A stretch of 64,000 nucleotides of DNA from Sphingomonas taxi (GTDB lineage: Bacteria > Pseudomonadota > Alphaproteobacteria > Sphingomonadales > Sphingomonadaceae): positions 1 through 64,000 of the forward strand of contig QFQI01000013.1 of assembly GCA_003243195.1 (NCBI GenBank), given 5' to 3'. Numbering within the stretch: position 1 is the stretch's first letter; every line of letters starts with the position of its first letter. The position numbers and the translations under genes were made by a program. The notes under the pieces were generated by a model, which did not search any database, was not told the origin of the DNA, and saw nothing but the letters and a program-made list of their open reading frames with translations. Of this stretch, positions 54,221 through 62,077 are shown piece by piece.

Positions 54221-54856
54221 ATGACCATGCGTCCGCTCCTCCTCGCCACGCTCGCGTTGTGCGCGCCGCTGGCCGCCTGCGCCGGCGACAATCGCGGCAT
54301 CGAAACCGCGCATCAGCCCGTGGTGTCACGCAATGATTACGCACTCGACCTGCTCGCCGGCCCCGACGGGCTGGCAGGCGGCGAGGCGCAGCGGCTGCGC
54401 GGCTGGCTGGACACGCTTGCGCTCGGCTATGGCGACACGGTTGCGGTCGACGATCCGGCGGGTCTGGTCGGCGCACGCGCCGATGTCACGGCGGTGGTCG
54501 GCAGCTACGGGCTGTCCATCGCCGACGCCGCGCCGACCGATGCCGCCGCGCTTCAGCCCGGCACCGTCCGGGTGCTGGTCCGCCGCACCACCGCCGCCGT
54601 GCCGAGTTGCGCGGTGCCCCGCGCGCGTACGGCGCTCGTCAATTTCGACGCGCACATGAGCAGCGATTTCGGCTGCGCGGTGAACGGCAATCTCGCCGCG
54701 ATGGTCGCCGATCCGGCCGATCTGGTCCGCGGCAAGGCGGACGACGGCAGCGGGACGGCCGCCACCGGCAGCAAGGCGATCGGCGCGTGGCGCAAGGCGG
54801 CCCCCACGGGCGGCGGCGGCACGGCGGTGAAGGCCGAATCGACGGGAGGTCGATAA
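54221..54856 (+). CDS. cpaD: Pilus assembly lipoprotein CpaD
   Basis: 211 aa. A lipoprotein signal with lipobox LAAC places the modified Cys at residue 20. The CpaD domain includes RGWLDTLALGYGD and LVNFDAHMSSDFGCAVNGNLAAMVADPADLVRG. It is presumed to help secretin assembly. The ATG at 54221 with GAGGG upstream is chosen over a TTG at 54206. Confidence 0.92.
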   Translation: MTMRPLLLATLALCAPLAACAGDNRGIETAHQPVVSRNDYALDLLAGPDGLAGGEAQRLRGWLDTLALGYGDTVAVDDPAGLVGARADVTAVVGSYGLSIADAAPTDAAALQPGTVRVLVRRTTAAVPSCAVPRARTALVNFDAHMSSDFGCAVNGNLAAMVADPADLVRGKADDGSGTAATGSKAIGAWRKAAPTGGGGTAVKAESTGGR

Positions 54857-54857
54857 G

Positions 54858-56129
54858 ATGAACGCTCCTTGGAAACCCGGCGCGGTGACGCGCACGCCGT
54901 TCATCGGCTTCGCGTGCGACGATGCGTCGGCGGAAACGCTGCGCGCGATCTCGTCCGATCTCGGCTGGCCGCTGGAGAACGTCTACAAGGGCGGGCTTCG
55001 CCATGCGGTGCAGACGCTGGCGGTGTCGTCCAGCCCGCACATCCTGTTCATCGACCTGAGCGAATCGAGCGATCCGCTCGGCGACATCAACGGGCTGGCC
55101 GAGGTGTGCGAACCGGGCACGATCGTGATCGCCGCCGGACAGGTCAACGACGTGCGCCTGTACCGCGACCTGCTGGCCAGCGGCATCCAGGATTATCTGC
55201 TCAAGCCGCTGGGCGCGGACGCGGTGCGTGACGCGCTGGCGCAGGCGCAGGCGATGCTGAACACGCCGCGCGTCGCGGAGCCGGCGCTGGACCGCCCGCA
55301 CGCCGCGCTGGCGGTGATCGGCTGCCGCGGCGGCACCGGCGCGTCGACGATCGCCGCGTCGCTGGCGTGGCTGATCAGCGACAAGGGCCGGCGCTCCACC
55401 GCGCTGCTCGACCTCGACGTGCATTTCGGTACCGGCGCGCTGGCGCTGGACCTGGAACCAGGCCGCGGCCTGACCGACGCGATCGAGAACCCCAGCCGCA
55501 TCGACGGGCTGTTCATCGAACGCGCGATGGTGCGCGCGTCGAACACGCTGTCCGTCCTGTCCGCCGAGGCGCCGATCAGCCACCCGATCGTCACCGACGG
55601 CGCGGCCTATCACCAGTTGCAGGACGAACTGCGCGCCGCCTTCGAGGTGAGCGTGATGGACCTGCCGCGCGCCATGCTGGTGCAGCATCCGCACCTGATG
55701 GCGGAGGTGAACGCCGCCGTGCTGGTTACCGACCTGACGCTGGCGGCGGCGCGCGACACGATCCGGCTGCTGTCGTGGCTGCGCACCAACGCGCCGCAGG
55801 TGCAGGTCAGCGTGCTCGCCAACCGCGTCCAGCCGGGGCCGCAGCAGGAAGTGTCGCGCAAGGATTTCGAGGGGTCGATCGAGCGCAAGGTGGATGTCGT
55901 CATCCCCTACGACCAGAAGCTCGCCACCCAGGCCGCCAAGCTCGGCAAGCCGCTGGCCGAGGTCGGCAAGGGGTCCAAGACGGTCGCGCCGCTGATCGAA
56001 CTGGCCGACCGGCTGCTCGCCGCGGTGGGCGAGGACGGCGTGCCGCTGGATGCCGGCACGGCGCGCGGCGGCTCGCTGCTGGCGCGCTTCACCGAGCTGC
56101 TGGCCAAGAAGCCGGCGCCGTCGAAGTGA
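54858..56129 (+). CDS. cpaE: Pilus assembly ATPase-like protein CpaE/TadZ
   Basis: 423 aa. An N-terminal receiver-like domain (about 10-135) precedes a ParA/MinD-like domain beginning GCRGGTGASTIAASLAW. The deviant Walker A has Arg and Ala at the positions normally occupied by lysines, so ATP hydrolysis may be weak or absent; this is common in TadZ/CpaE. It acts as a polar localisation factor for the pilus machine. One base separates cpaD from it. Confidence 0.94.
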   Translation: MNAPWKPGAVTRTPFIGFACDDASAETLRAISSDLGWPLENVYKGGLRHAVQTLAVSSSPHILFIDLSESSDPLGDINGLAEVCEPGTIVIAAGQVNDVRLYRDLLASGIQDYLLKPLGADAVRDALAQAQAMLNTPRVAEPALDRPHAALAVIGCRGGTGASTIAASLAWLISDKGRRSTALLDLDVHFGTGALALDLEPGRGLTDAIENPSRIDGLFIERAMVRASNTLSVLSAEAPISHPIVTDGAAYHQLQDELRAAFEVSVMDLPRAMLVQHPHLMAEVNAAVLVTDLTLAAARDTIRLLSWLRTNAPQVQVSVLANRVQPGPQQEVSRKDFEGSIERKVDVVIPYDQKLATQAAKLGKPLAEVGKGSKTVAPLIELADRLLAAVGEDGVPLDAGTARGGSLLARFTELLAKKPAPSK

Positions 56130-56157
56130 TCCCGTCCTTCCGCCACCCGGAGCCGCC

Positions 56158-57126
56158 ATGTCGCCGGTGATCCTGCTGCTGCTGGCCGCGTCGATGACGC
56201 TCGGGCTGGTCGCGTTCGCCTTTGCCGGACCCTCCACGCAGAAGGCGACCACGCGCCGCCTCGCGGCGGTGCGCGAGCGTCATACCGCCTCGGCGACCGG
56301 CACGATCGAGGCGCAGATGCGCCGCATCACCGGGCGCAGCGCGACCAAGGCCGATCTGGCCGTCATGCGGCTGCTGCCCAACGAGGCGGAGCTGAAGAAG
56401 CGGCTGGCGATGACCGGCAAGCCGTGGACGGTCGGCCAGTACGGCATCGCGGCGGTCGCGATCGCGGTGGTCATGTTCCTGCTGCTGCTGATCCAGGGCG
56501 TGCCGCTGCTGATCGCGCTGGTCGCCGGCCTGATGATCGGCGCGGCTGTGCCGCATATCGTGGTCGGTGCCACCATCAAGCGCCGCGTCGCGGCCTTCAC
56601 CGCCAAGTTCCCGGACGCGATCGAGTTGCTGGTGCGCGGGCTGCGCTCGGGCCTGCCGATCTCCGAGACGATGCAGGTCGTCGGCGCCGAGGTGCCCGGT
56701 CCGGTCGGCGAGGAGTTCCGCTCGGTCGCCGACAAGATGCGCATCGGCCGCTCGATGGACGTCGCGCTTCAGGAGACCGCCGACCGGCTGATGACCCCCG
56801 AATTCCAGTTCTTCGTCATCACGATCGCGATCCAGCGCGAGACCGGCGGCAATCTGGCCGAAACGCTCCAGAACCTCGCCACCGTGCTGCGTCAGCGCGG
56901 GCAGATGAAGCTGAAGATCAAGGCGATGTCGTCCGAATCCAAGGCGTCGGCGTACATCATCGGCTCGCTGCCGTTCATCGTGTTCGCGCTGATCTACATG
57001 GTCAATCCGCCGTACATGCTGGAATTCTTCACCGATCCGCGGCTGATGATCGCGGCGATCGGCGGGCTGGTGTGGATGAGCATGGGCGCGTTCATCATGG
57101 CCAAGATGGTGAGCTTCGAGATCTGA
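56158..57126 (+). CDS. tadB: Tad platform membrane protein TadB
   Basis: 322 aa with about four membrane helices around a GspF/T2SSF domain (AFTAKFPDAIELLVRGLRSGLPI, ETGGNLAETLQNLATVLRQR). It forms the inner-membrane platform with TadC. It begins 28 bp after cpaE; in most Tad loci the CpaF motor ATPase gene lies between these two, and it is absent here. The start at 56158 is the first ATG before the membrane segment. Confidence 0.94.
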   Translation: MSPVILLLLAASMTLGLVAFAFAGPSTQKATTRRLAAVRERHTASATGTIEAQMRRITGRSATKADLAVMRLLPNEAELKKRLAMTGKPWTVGQYGIAAVAIAVVMFLLLLIQGVPLLIALVAGLMIGAAVPHIVVGATIKRRVAAFTAKFPDAIELLVRGLRSGLPISETMQVVGAEVPGPVGEEFRSVADKMRIGRSMDVALQETADRLMTPEFQFFVITIAIQRETGGNLAETLQNLATVLRQRGQMKLKIKAMSSESKASAYIIGSLPFIVFALIYMVNPPYMLEFFTDPRLMIAAIGGLVWMSMGAFIMAKMVSFEI

Positions 57127-57127
57127 C

Positions 57128-58120
57128 ATGACCAGCACCCCCACCCTGTTCGGCGTCGACCTGTTCTTCGCGGCGATGCTGTTGCCGGCGCTGGCGGCGG
57201 CGGTTATCGTCGCGCTGTACGCCACGCGCGGCCTGCGCGACCCGATGACGCGGCGCGTGCGTGCGCTGAACGACCGGCGCGAGCAACTGAAGGCCGGCAT
57301 CACCGCCTCCACCGCCAAGCGCCGCACGAAGCTGGTGCAGAAGAACGACACCGCCGACAAGCTGCGCAGCATCCTGTCGTCACTGCGCGTGTTGCAGGAC
57401 GAACAGCTGAAGGTGGCGCAGCGCAAGCTGTTGCAGGCCGGTATCCGCAACAAGGAATGGGCGGTTGCGGTCATCTTCGGACGGCTGGTGCTGCCGATCG
57501 CGTTCGGCGGCCTGATGGTGATCTGGGTCTATCTGCTCGACGCCTTTCCGGAATGGGGGGCGTTCAAGCGGTACGCGCTGGTCGCGGGCACGCTGATCCT
57601 GGCGTACAAGGCGCCCGACCTTTACCTGAAAAACAGGATCAACAAGCGCAGCGACGCGATCCGCAAGGGATTGCCCGACGGGCTGGACCTGCTGGTGATC
57701 TGCGCGGAGGCGGGGCTGACCGTCGATGCCGCCTTTCACCGTGTGTCGCGCGAACTGGGCAAGGCCTATCCCGAGCTGGGCGAGGAATGCGCGCTCACCG
57801 CGATCGAGCTGGGCTTCCTCACCGACCGGCGCCACGCGTTCGAGAACCTTGCCACGCGCGTCGACCTGGACGCGGTGCGCGGGGTGGTGACCACGATGAT
57901 CCAGACCGAGAAATACGGCACCCCGCTCGCCAGCGCGTTGCGCGTGCTGTCCGCCGAATTCCGCAACGAACGGATGATGCGCGCCGAGGAGAAGGCCGCG
58001 CGGCTGCCGGCGATCATGACCGTGCCGCTGATCCTGTTCATCCTGCCGACGCTGTTCGTGGTCATTCTCGGCCCGGCCGCCTGTTCGCTGAACGACTCGT
58101 TCATCAACGCCAAGACCTGA
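57128..58120 (+). CDS. tadC: Tad platform membrane protein TadC
   Basis: 330 aa, about four membrane helices and a T2SSF domain (IRKGLPDGLDLLVICAEAGLTVDAAF, TEKYGTPLASALRVLSAEFRNERMMRAEEKAARLP). The inner-membrane partner of TadB. One base after tadB; last Tad gene in the cluster. Confidence 0.94.
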   Translation: MTSTPTLFGVDLFFAAMLLPALAAAVIVALYATRGLRDPMTRRVRALNDRREQLKAGITASTAKRRTKLVQKNDTADKLRSILSSLRVLQDEQLKVAQRKLLQAGIRNKEWAVAVIFGRLVLPIAFGGLMVIWVYLLDAFPEWGAFKRYALVAGTLILAYKAPDLYLKNRINKRSDAIRKGLPDGLDLLVICAEAGLTVDAAFHRVSRELGKAYPELGEECALTAIELGFLTDRRHAFENLATRVDLDAVRGVVTTMIQTEKYGTPLASALRVLSAEFRNERMMRAEEKAARLPAIMTVPLILFILPTLFVVILGPAACSLNDSFINAKT

Positions 58121-58189
58121 GGTCGCGGCACCACCCCGGAACAGCCGCAGTCGATCGTCGTTGAGCCTCCGTCACGACGGAGGTTCGCC

Positions 58190-58531
58190 ATGCTGTTCAC
58201 CACGCCCACGCAATATATCGCGCTCGCCGTCGCGCTGGTCGCGGGGTGGCTGTTCGGGCTGGCGAGCCATCCGGGCGGACGCAAGTGGAAGGCGCGCTAT
58301 GTCGCCGAGCGTGACGCGCACGCCGTCACCACGAAGCGCGTGAGCGAGTTGGAGCGCGAGAACGATCGGCTCGGTCGCGCGGCGCCGGTGGTCGAGGAGC
58401 GCGTGGTGCGCGGCGAACGCCCGCTGGACGGCGGCCGGGTGGTGCATGACGACCGCGTGGTCACCGACGATCGCGTCACTGCCCGCTCGGCGGCCGCTCC
58501 GGCGCATCCCCGCGACCGCGGGCTGATCTGA
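58190..58531 (+). CDS. Small membrane-anchored coiled-coil protein, unknown function
   Basis: 113 aa. One N-terminal membrane helix (about 8-26), then a charged helical segment (AERDAHAVTTKRVSELERENDRL) likely to form a coiled coil, then a polar, Asp/Arg/Val-rich tail. No catalytic motif. It starts 69 bp after tadC but has its own AGG ribosome site, so it may be independent of the Tad operon. Confidence 0.65.
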   Translation: MLFTTPTQYIALAVALVAGWLFGLASHPGGRKWKARYVAERDAHAVTTKRVSELERENDRLGRAAPVVEERVVRGERPLDGGRVVHDDRVVTDDRVTARSAAAPAHPRDRGLI

Positions 58532-58547
58532 CCGCGGCGTCGCAGCG

Positions 58548-59285
58548 CTAGGCTGGCGATGACGACATACGCCGGCGGCGCCGGCGCAGCGTGCCGCCGA
58601 CGACGCCGAACCCGGTCAACAGCATCGCCCATGTCGCGGGTTCCGGCACCGCGCGCATCGTGAAGCTATACTGGCTGGACAGGCCGGCGGCGGCGACGCC
58701 GCCTGCACCAACCGCCGGCGCCGACGCATCCTGCAGGCGCAGTTCGTAGCTGCCCGGCCCCAGCAGCACCGACGTCGCGCCATTGGCTCCGTTCCCCAGC
58801 CCGTCGAGGCGCAGCAGATCGTCACCGCTGCTGCGATCGCGCAGCCACGCGACCTGTGACGCCATGGACCCATAGGCCGAGACGCCCCAGTTCAGTTCGA
58901 ATGCGGTCGGCGTATCGGTGGAGAAGAAGTAGAGATATTGCGCGGCGCTGCCGAGGCTGGCGGTGCCGGTGTCGCCATCCAGCGTCAGCGTCCGGCGAAA
59001 GGTGATGCGTCCGCGCTCGGTGCCGGTCAGGCTGGCGATCACCGACGACACCCCGCGCACCGCCACGTCGCCGCCGCCGGACGCGACGCCCTGCCCCGCC
59101 GCGTACGCGCTGGCGGTGATCGTGCCGGCGCGCACCCCGGCGTCGCCGCCCGCCGCGTCGACGGGGGTGCCGGCGACCTGGCCCTGCAGGCGCGTGTCGG
59201 CGACCTGCGTGCCGATGAACACCGCCGCGCCGGCGGGTGCGGCGACGACCAGCGCCGCACCCGCCACCATCGCACGCACGATCAT
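58548..59285 (-). CDS. PEPxxWA-CTERM sorting-signal protein
   Basis: 245 aa with a signal peptide (about 1-20) and a C-terminal sorting region: VPEPATWAMLLTGFGVVGG followed by LRRRRRR. That is the PEPxxWA motif, a membrane helix and a basic tail recognised by exosortases. The middle is a Gly/Ala-rich beta-type domain of unknown role. Its start codon overlaps the ppdK stop (ATGA). No exosortase gene is in the window. Confidence 0.88.
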   Translation of the reverse strand: MIVRAMVAGAALVVAAPAGAAVFIGTQVADTRLQGQVAGTPVDAAGGDAGVRAGTITASAYAAGQGVASGGGDVAVRGVSSVIASLTGTERGRITFRRTLTLDGDTGTASLGSAAQYLYFFSTDTPTAFELNWGVSAYGSMASQVAWLRDRSSGDDLLRLDGLGNGANGATSVLLGPGSYELRLQDASAPAVGAGGVAAAGLSSQYSFTMRAVPEPATWAMLLTGFGVVGGTLRRRRRRMSSSPA

Positions 59286-61948
59286 CCGCGCGCCTTCAAC
59301 GCCGCCTGTGCCGCCGCCAGACGCGCGATCGGCACGCGGTATGGCGAGGCGGAGACGTAATCGAGCCCGACCTGCTCGCAGAAGGCGATCGACGCCGGAT
59401 CGCCGCCATGCTCGCCGCAGATGCCCAGCTTGATGTCGGGCCGCGTCGCGCGCCCGCGCTCGGCCGCGATCTCCACCAGTTCGCCGACACCCTCCACATC
59501 CAGGCTGACGAACGGATCGCGCGCGTAGATGCCCTGTTCAACATAGGCGCCCAGGAAGCGGCTGGCATCGTCGCGGCTGACGCCCAGCGTGGTCTGCGTC
59601 AGGTCGTTGGTGCCGAACGAGAAGAACGCCCCTGCCTCGGCGATCTCGCCGGCGCGCAGCGCGGCGCGCGGCAGTTCGATCATCGTGCCGACCAGATAGT
59701 CGAGCGTCCGCCCGCGCTCCGCGAACACGTCGCGCGCGGCGGCATCGACCACGGTCTTCATCAACTCCAGCTCACGCTTCGTGCCGACCAGCGGGATCAT
59801 CACCTCCGGGATCGGGGCTTCCCCCGACTTCTCCGCGACGTCGATGGCCGCCTCGAAGATCGCGCGCGCCTGCATCTCGTAGATTTCGGGATAGGTCACC
59901 CCCAGCCGGCAACCGCGATGGCCCAGCATCGGGTTGAACTCGTGCAGCTCGGCGGCGCGGCGCTTGAGCTGGTCGACCGCGATGCCCGCCGCCTGCGCGA
60001 CCTCCGCGAACTCATTCTCCTCGTGCGGCAGGAATTCGTGCAGCGGCGGATCGAGCAGCCGGACGGTCACCGGCAGCCCGGCCATCACCTCGAAGATCGC
60101 GGTGAAGTCGGCGCGCTGTTCGGGCAGCAACCGTTCGAGCGCGGCGCGGCGGCCCTGCTCGTCCTCGGCGAGGATCATCTGGCGCACCGCGGTGATGCGC
60201 GCGGCGTCGAAGAACATGTGCTCGGTACGGCACAGCCCGACGCCCTCCGCGCCGAAATCGCGCGCGGCGCGGCAGTCGGCGGGTGTTTCGGCATTGGCGC
60301 GCACCTTCAGGCGGCGCACCTCGTCGGCCCATTCCATCAGCGTGCCGAAGTCGCCGGCCAATTCGGGCTGGATCGTCGCGACCTCGCCCAGCATCACCTC
60401 GCCGGTCGCGCCGTCGATCGTCAGCGTATCGCCCTCGCGCACCTCGCGGTCGCCGACGCGCAGCACCTTGTCCTTCGCGGAGATTGACAGCGACCCCGCT
60501 CCGGACACGCACGGCCGCCCCATGCCGCGCGCCACGACCGCGGCATGGCTGGTCATCCCGCCGCGCGCGGTCAGGATGCCCTTCGCCGCGTGCATCCCGT
60601 GGATGTCCTCCGGCGATGTCTCGGTGCGCACCAGGATCACCGCCTTGCCGTCCGCCGCCATTCGCTCGGCGGTGTCGGCGTCGAACACCACCAGCCCGGA
60701 CGCCGCGCCCGGCGAGGCGGGTAGCCCCTTGGTCAGCACGTCGCGCGTCGCCTGCGGATCGAGCGTGGGGTGGAGCAACTGGTCCAGCGCCTGCGGCTCG
60801 ACGCGCGCGACCGCTTCCTCGCGGGTGATGAGCCCCTCGCCGGCCATCTCCACCGCGATCTTCAGCGCGGCCTTCGCGGTGCGCTTGCCCGAGCGGGTCT
60901 GGAGCATCCACAATTTGCCGCGCTCGACCGTGAACTCGATATCCTGCATGTCGCGATAATGGGTTTCGAGCTTGTCGAAGACCGCCGCCAGCTCGGCATA
61001 GACCTCGGGCAGCGCTTCTTCCATCGACGCCGGCTTCGCGCCGGCCTCCTCGCGCGCGGCCTTCGTCAGATATTGCGGGGTGCGGATGCCCGCCACCACG
61101 TCCTCGCCCTGCGCGTTGATGAGGAATTCGCCGTAATAGGCGCGGTCGCCCTTCGACGGATCGCGCGTGAAGGCGACCCCGGTCGCGCTGGTGTCGCCCA
61201 TGTTGCCGAACACCATCGCCTGCACGTTCACCGCCGTGCCCCAGTCGCCCGGGATGTGGTTCAGCCGGCGGTAGACCTTTGCACGCTCCGACTGCCACGA
61301 TCCGAACACCGCGCCCACCGCGCCCCACAATTGGTCGTGCACGTCCTGCGGGAACGGCTTGCCCCATTCCCGCTCGACGATCTGCTTGTATTCGGCGACC
61401 AGTTCCTTCCAGTCCGCCGCCGACAATTCAGTATCGAGCGTGTAGCCGCGATCCTCCTTGGCGACCTCCAGCGCTTCCTCGAACGCGCCGTGGTCCAGCT
61501 CCAGCACCACGTCTGAATACATCTGGATGAAGCGGCGGTAGCTGTCCCACGCGAAGCGCTCATCCCCGCTCGCGCTCGCCAGCCCCTCCACCGTCGCGTC
61601 ATTGAGGCCAAGGTTGAGGACGGTGTCCATCATCCCCGGCATCGACACGCGCGCGCCCGAGCGGACCGACACCAGCAGCGGGTCGCCGGCGTCGCCGAAC
61701 GTCTTGCCCGTCACCTGCTCGATATGCGCGAGGCCGTCCGCGACCTCGGCCCGCAGCGATTCGGGGAAGGATTCGCCTTCCTCGTAATAACGCGCGCACA
61801 TCGCGGTGGAGATGGTGAAGCCCGGCGGCACCGGCAGGTCGATCGAGGCCATCTCGGCCAGATTGGCACCCTTGCCGCCCAGCAGGTTGCGGTCGCCCCT
61901 GCCGCCATCGGACACGCCGCCGCCGAAGCGATACACATATTGCGTCAT
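59282..61948 (-). CDS. ppdK: Pyruvate, phosphate dikinase
   Basis: 888 aa, full length. The N-terminal nucleotide-binding domain begins GGKGANLAEMA. The phosphohistidine domain has GGMTSHAAVVARGMGRPCV (catalytic His). The C-terminal TIM barrel ends with FGTNDLTQTTLG and GICGEHGGDPASI (catalytic Cys). It interconverts pyruvate and phosphoenolpyruvate. GGGGA lies just before the start at 61948. Confidence 0.97.
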   Translation of the reverse strand: MTQYVYRFGGGVSDGGRGDRNLLGGKGANLAEMASIDLPVPPGFTISTAMCARYYEEGESFPESLRAEVADGLAHIEQVTGKTFGDAGDPLLVSVRSGARVSMPGMMDTVLNLGLNDATVEGLASASGDERFAWDSYRRFIQMYSDVVLELDHGAFEEALEVAKEDRGYTLDTELSAADWKELVAEYKQIVEREWGKPFPQDVHDQLWGAVGAVFGSWQSERAKVYRRLNHIPGDWGTAVNVQAMVFGNMGDTSATGVAFTRDPSKGDRAYYGEFLINAQGEDVVAGIRTPQYLTKAAREEAGAKPASMEEALPEVYAELAAVFDKLETHYRDMQDIEFTVERGKLWMLQTRSGKRTAKAALKIAVEMAGEGLITREEAVARVEPQALDQLLHPTLDPQATRDVLTKGLPASPGAASGLVVFDADTAERMAADGKAVILVRTETSPEDIHGMHAAKGILTARGGMTSHAAVVARGMGRPCVSGAGSLSISAKDKVLRVGDREVREGDTLTIDGATGEVMLGEVATIQPELAGDFGTLMEWADEVRRLKVRANAETPADCRAARDFGAEGVGLCRTEHMFFDAARITAVRQMILAEDEQGRRAALERLLPEQRADFTAIFEVMAGLPVTVRLLDPPLHEFLPHEENEFAEVAQAAGIAVDQLKRRAAELHEFNPMLGHRGCRLGVTYPEIYEMQARAIFEAAIDVAEKSGEAPIPEVMIPLVGTKRELELMKTVVDAAARDVFAERGRTLDYLVGTMIELPRAALRAGEIAEAGAFFSFGTNDLTQTTLGVSRDDASRFLGAYVEQGIYARDPFVSLDVEGVGELVEIAAERGRATRPDIKLGICGEHGGDPASIAFCEQVGLDYVSASPYRVPIARLAAAQAALKARG

Positions 61949-61997
61949 ACGTTCCCCGAAGTTGACGACGCGGACGCGAACGGTGGCGACCAGGTCG

Positions 61998-62029
61998 AAA
62001 AAAAGATGATGCTTAGCCGCTGCGGCTCA
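61998..62029 (-). terminator. Possible terminator of glyS
   Basis: On the minus strand TTGAGCCG-CAG-CGGCTAA forms a short stem (62013-62029) and seven T residues follow eight bases later (61998-62004). It lies 50-80 bp after the glyS stop. The spacing between stem and T-run is larger than usual. Confidence 0.35.
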
Positions 62030-62077
62030 ACCGCACGTCATTGTTGACTGGACCGAATTTGGCGAAGGTGCCGCATA

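Noticed and set aside
61949..62077. Possible riboswitch upstream of ppdK
   Set aside because: The 129-bp gap contains a likely glyS terminator but no recognisable aptamer-like conserved elements.
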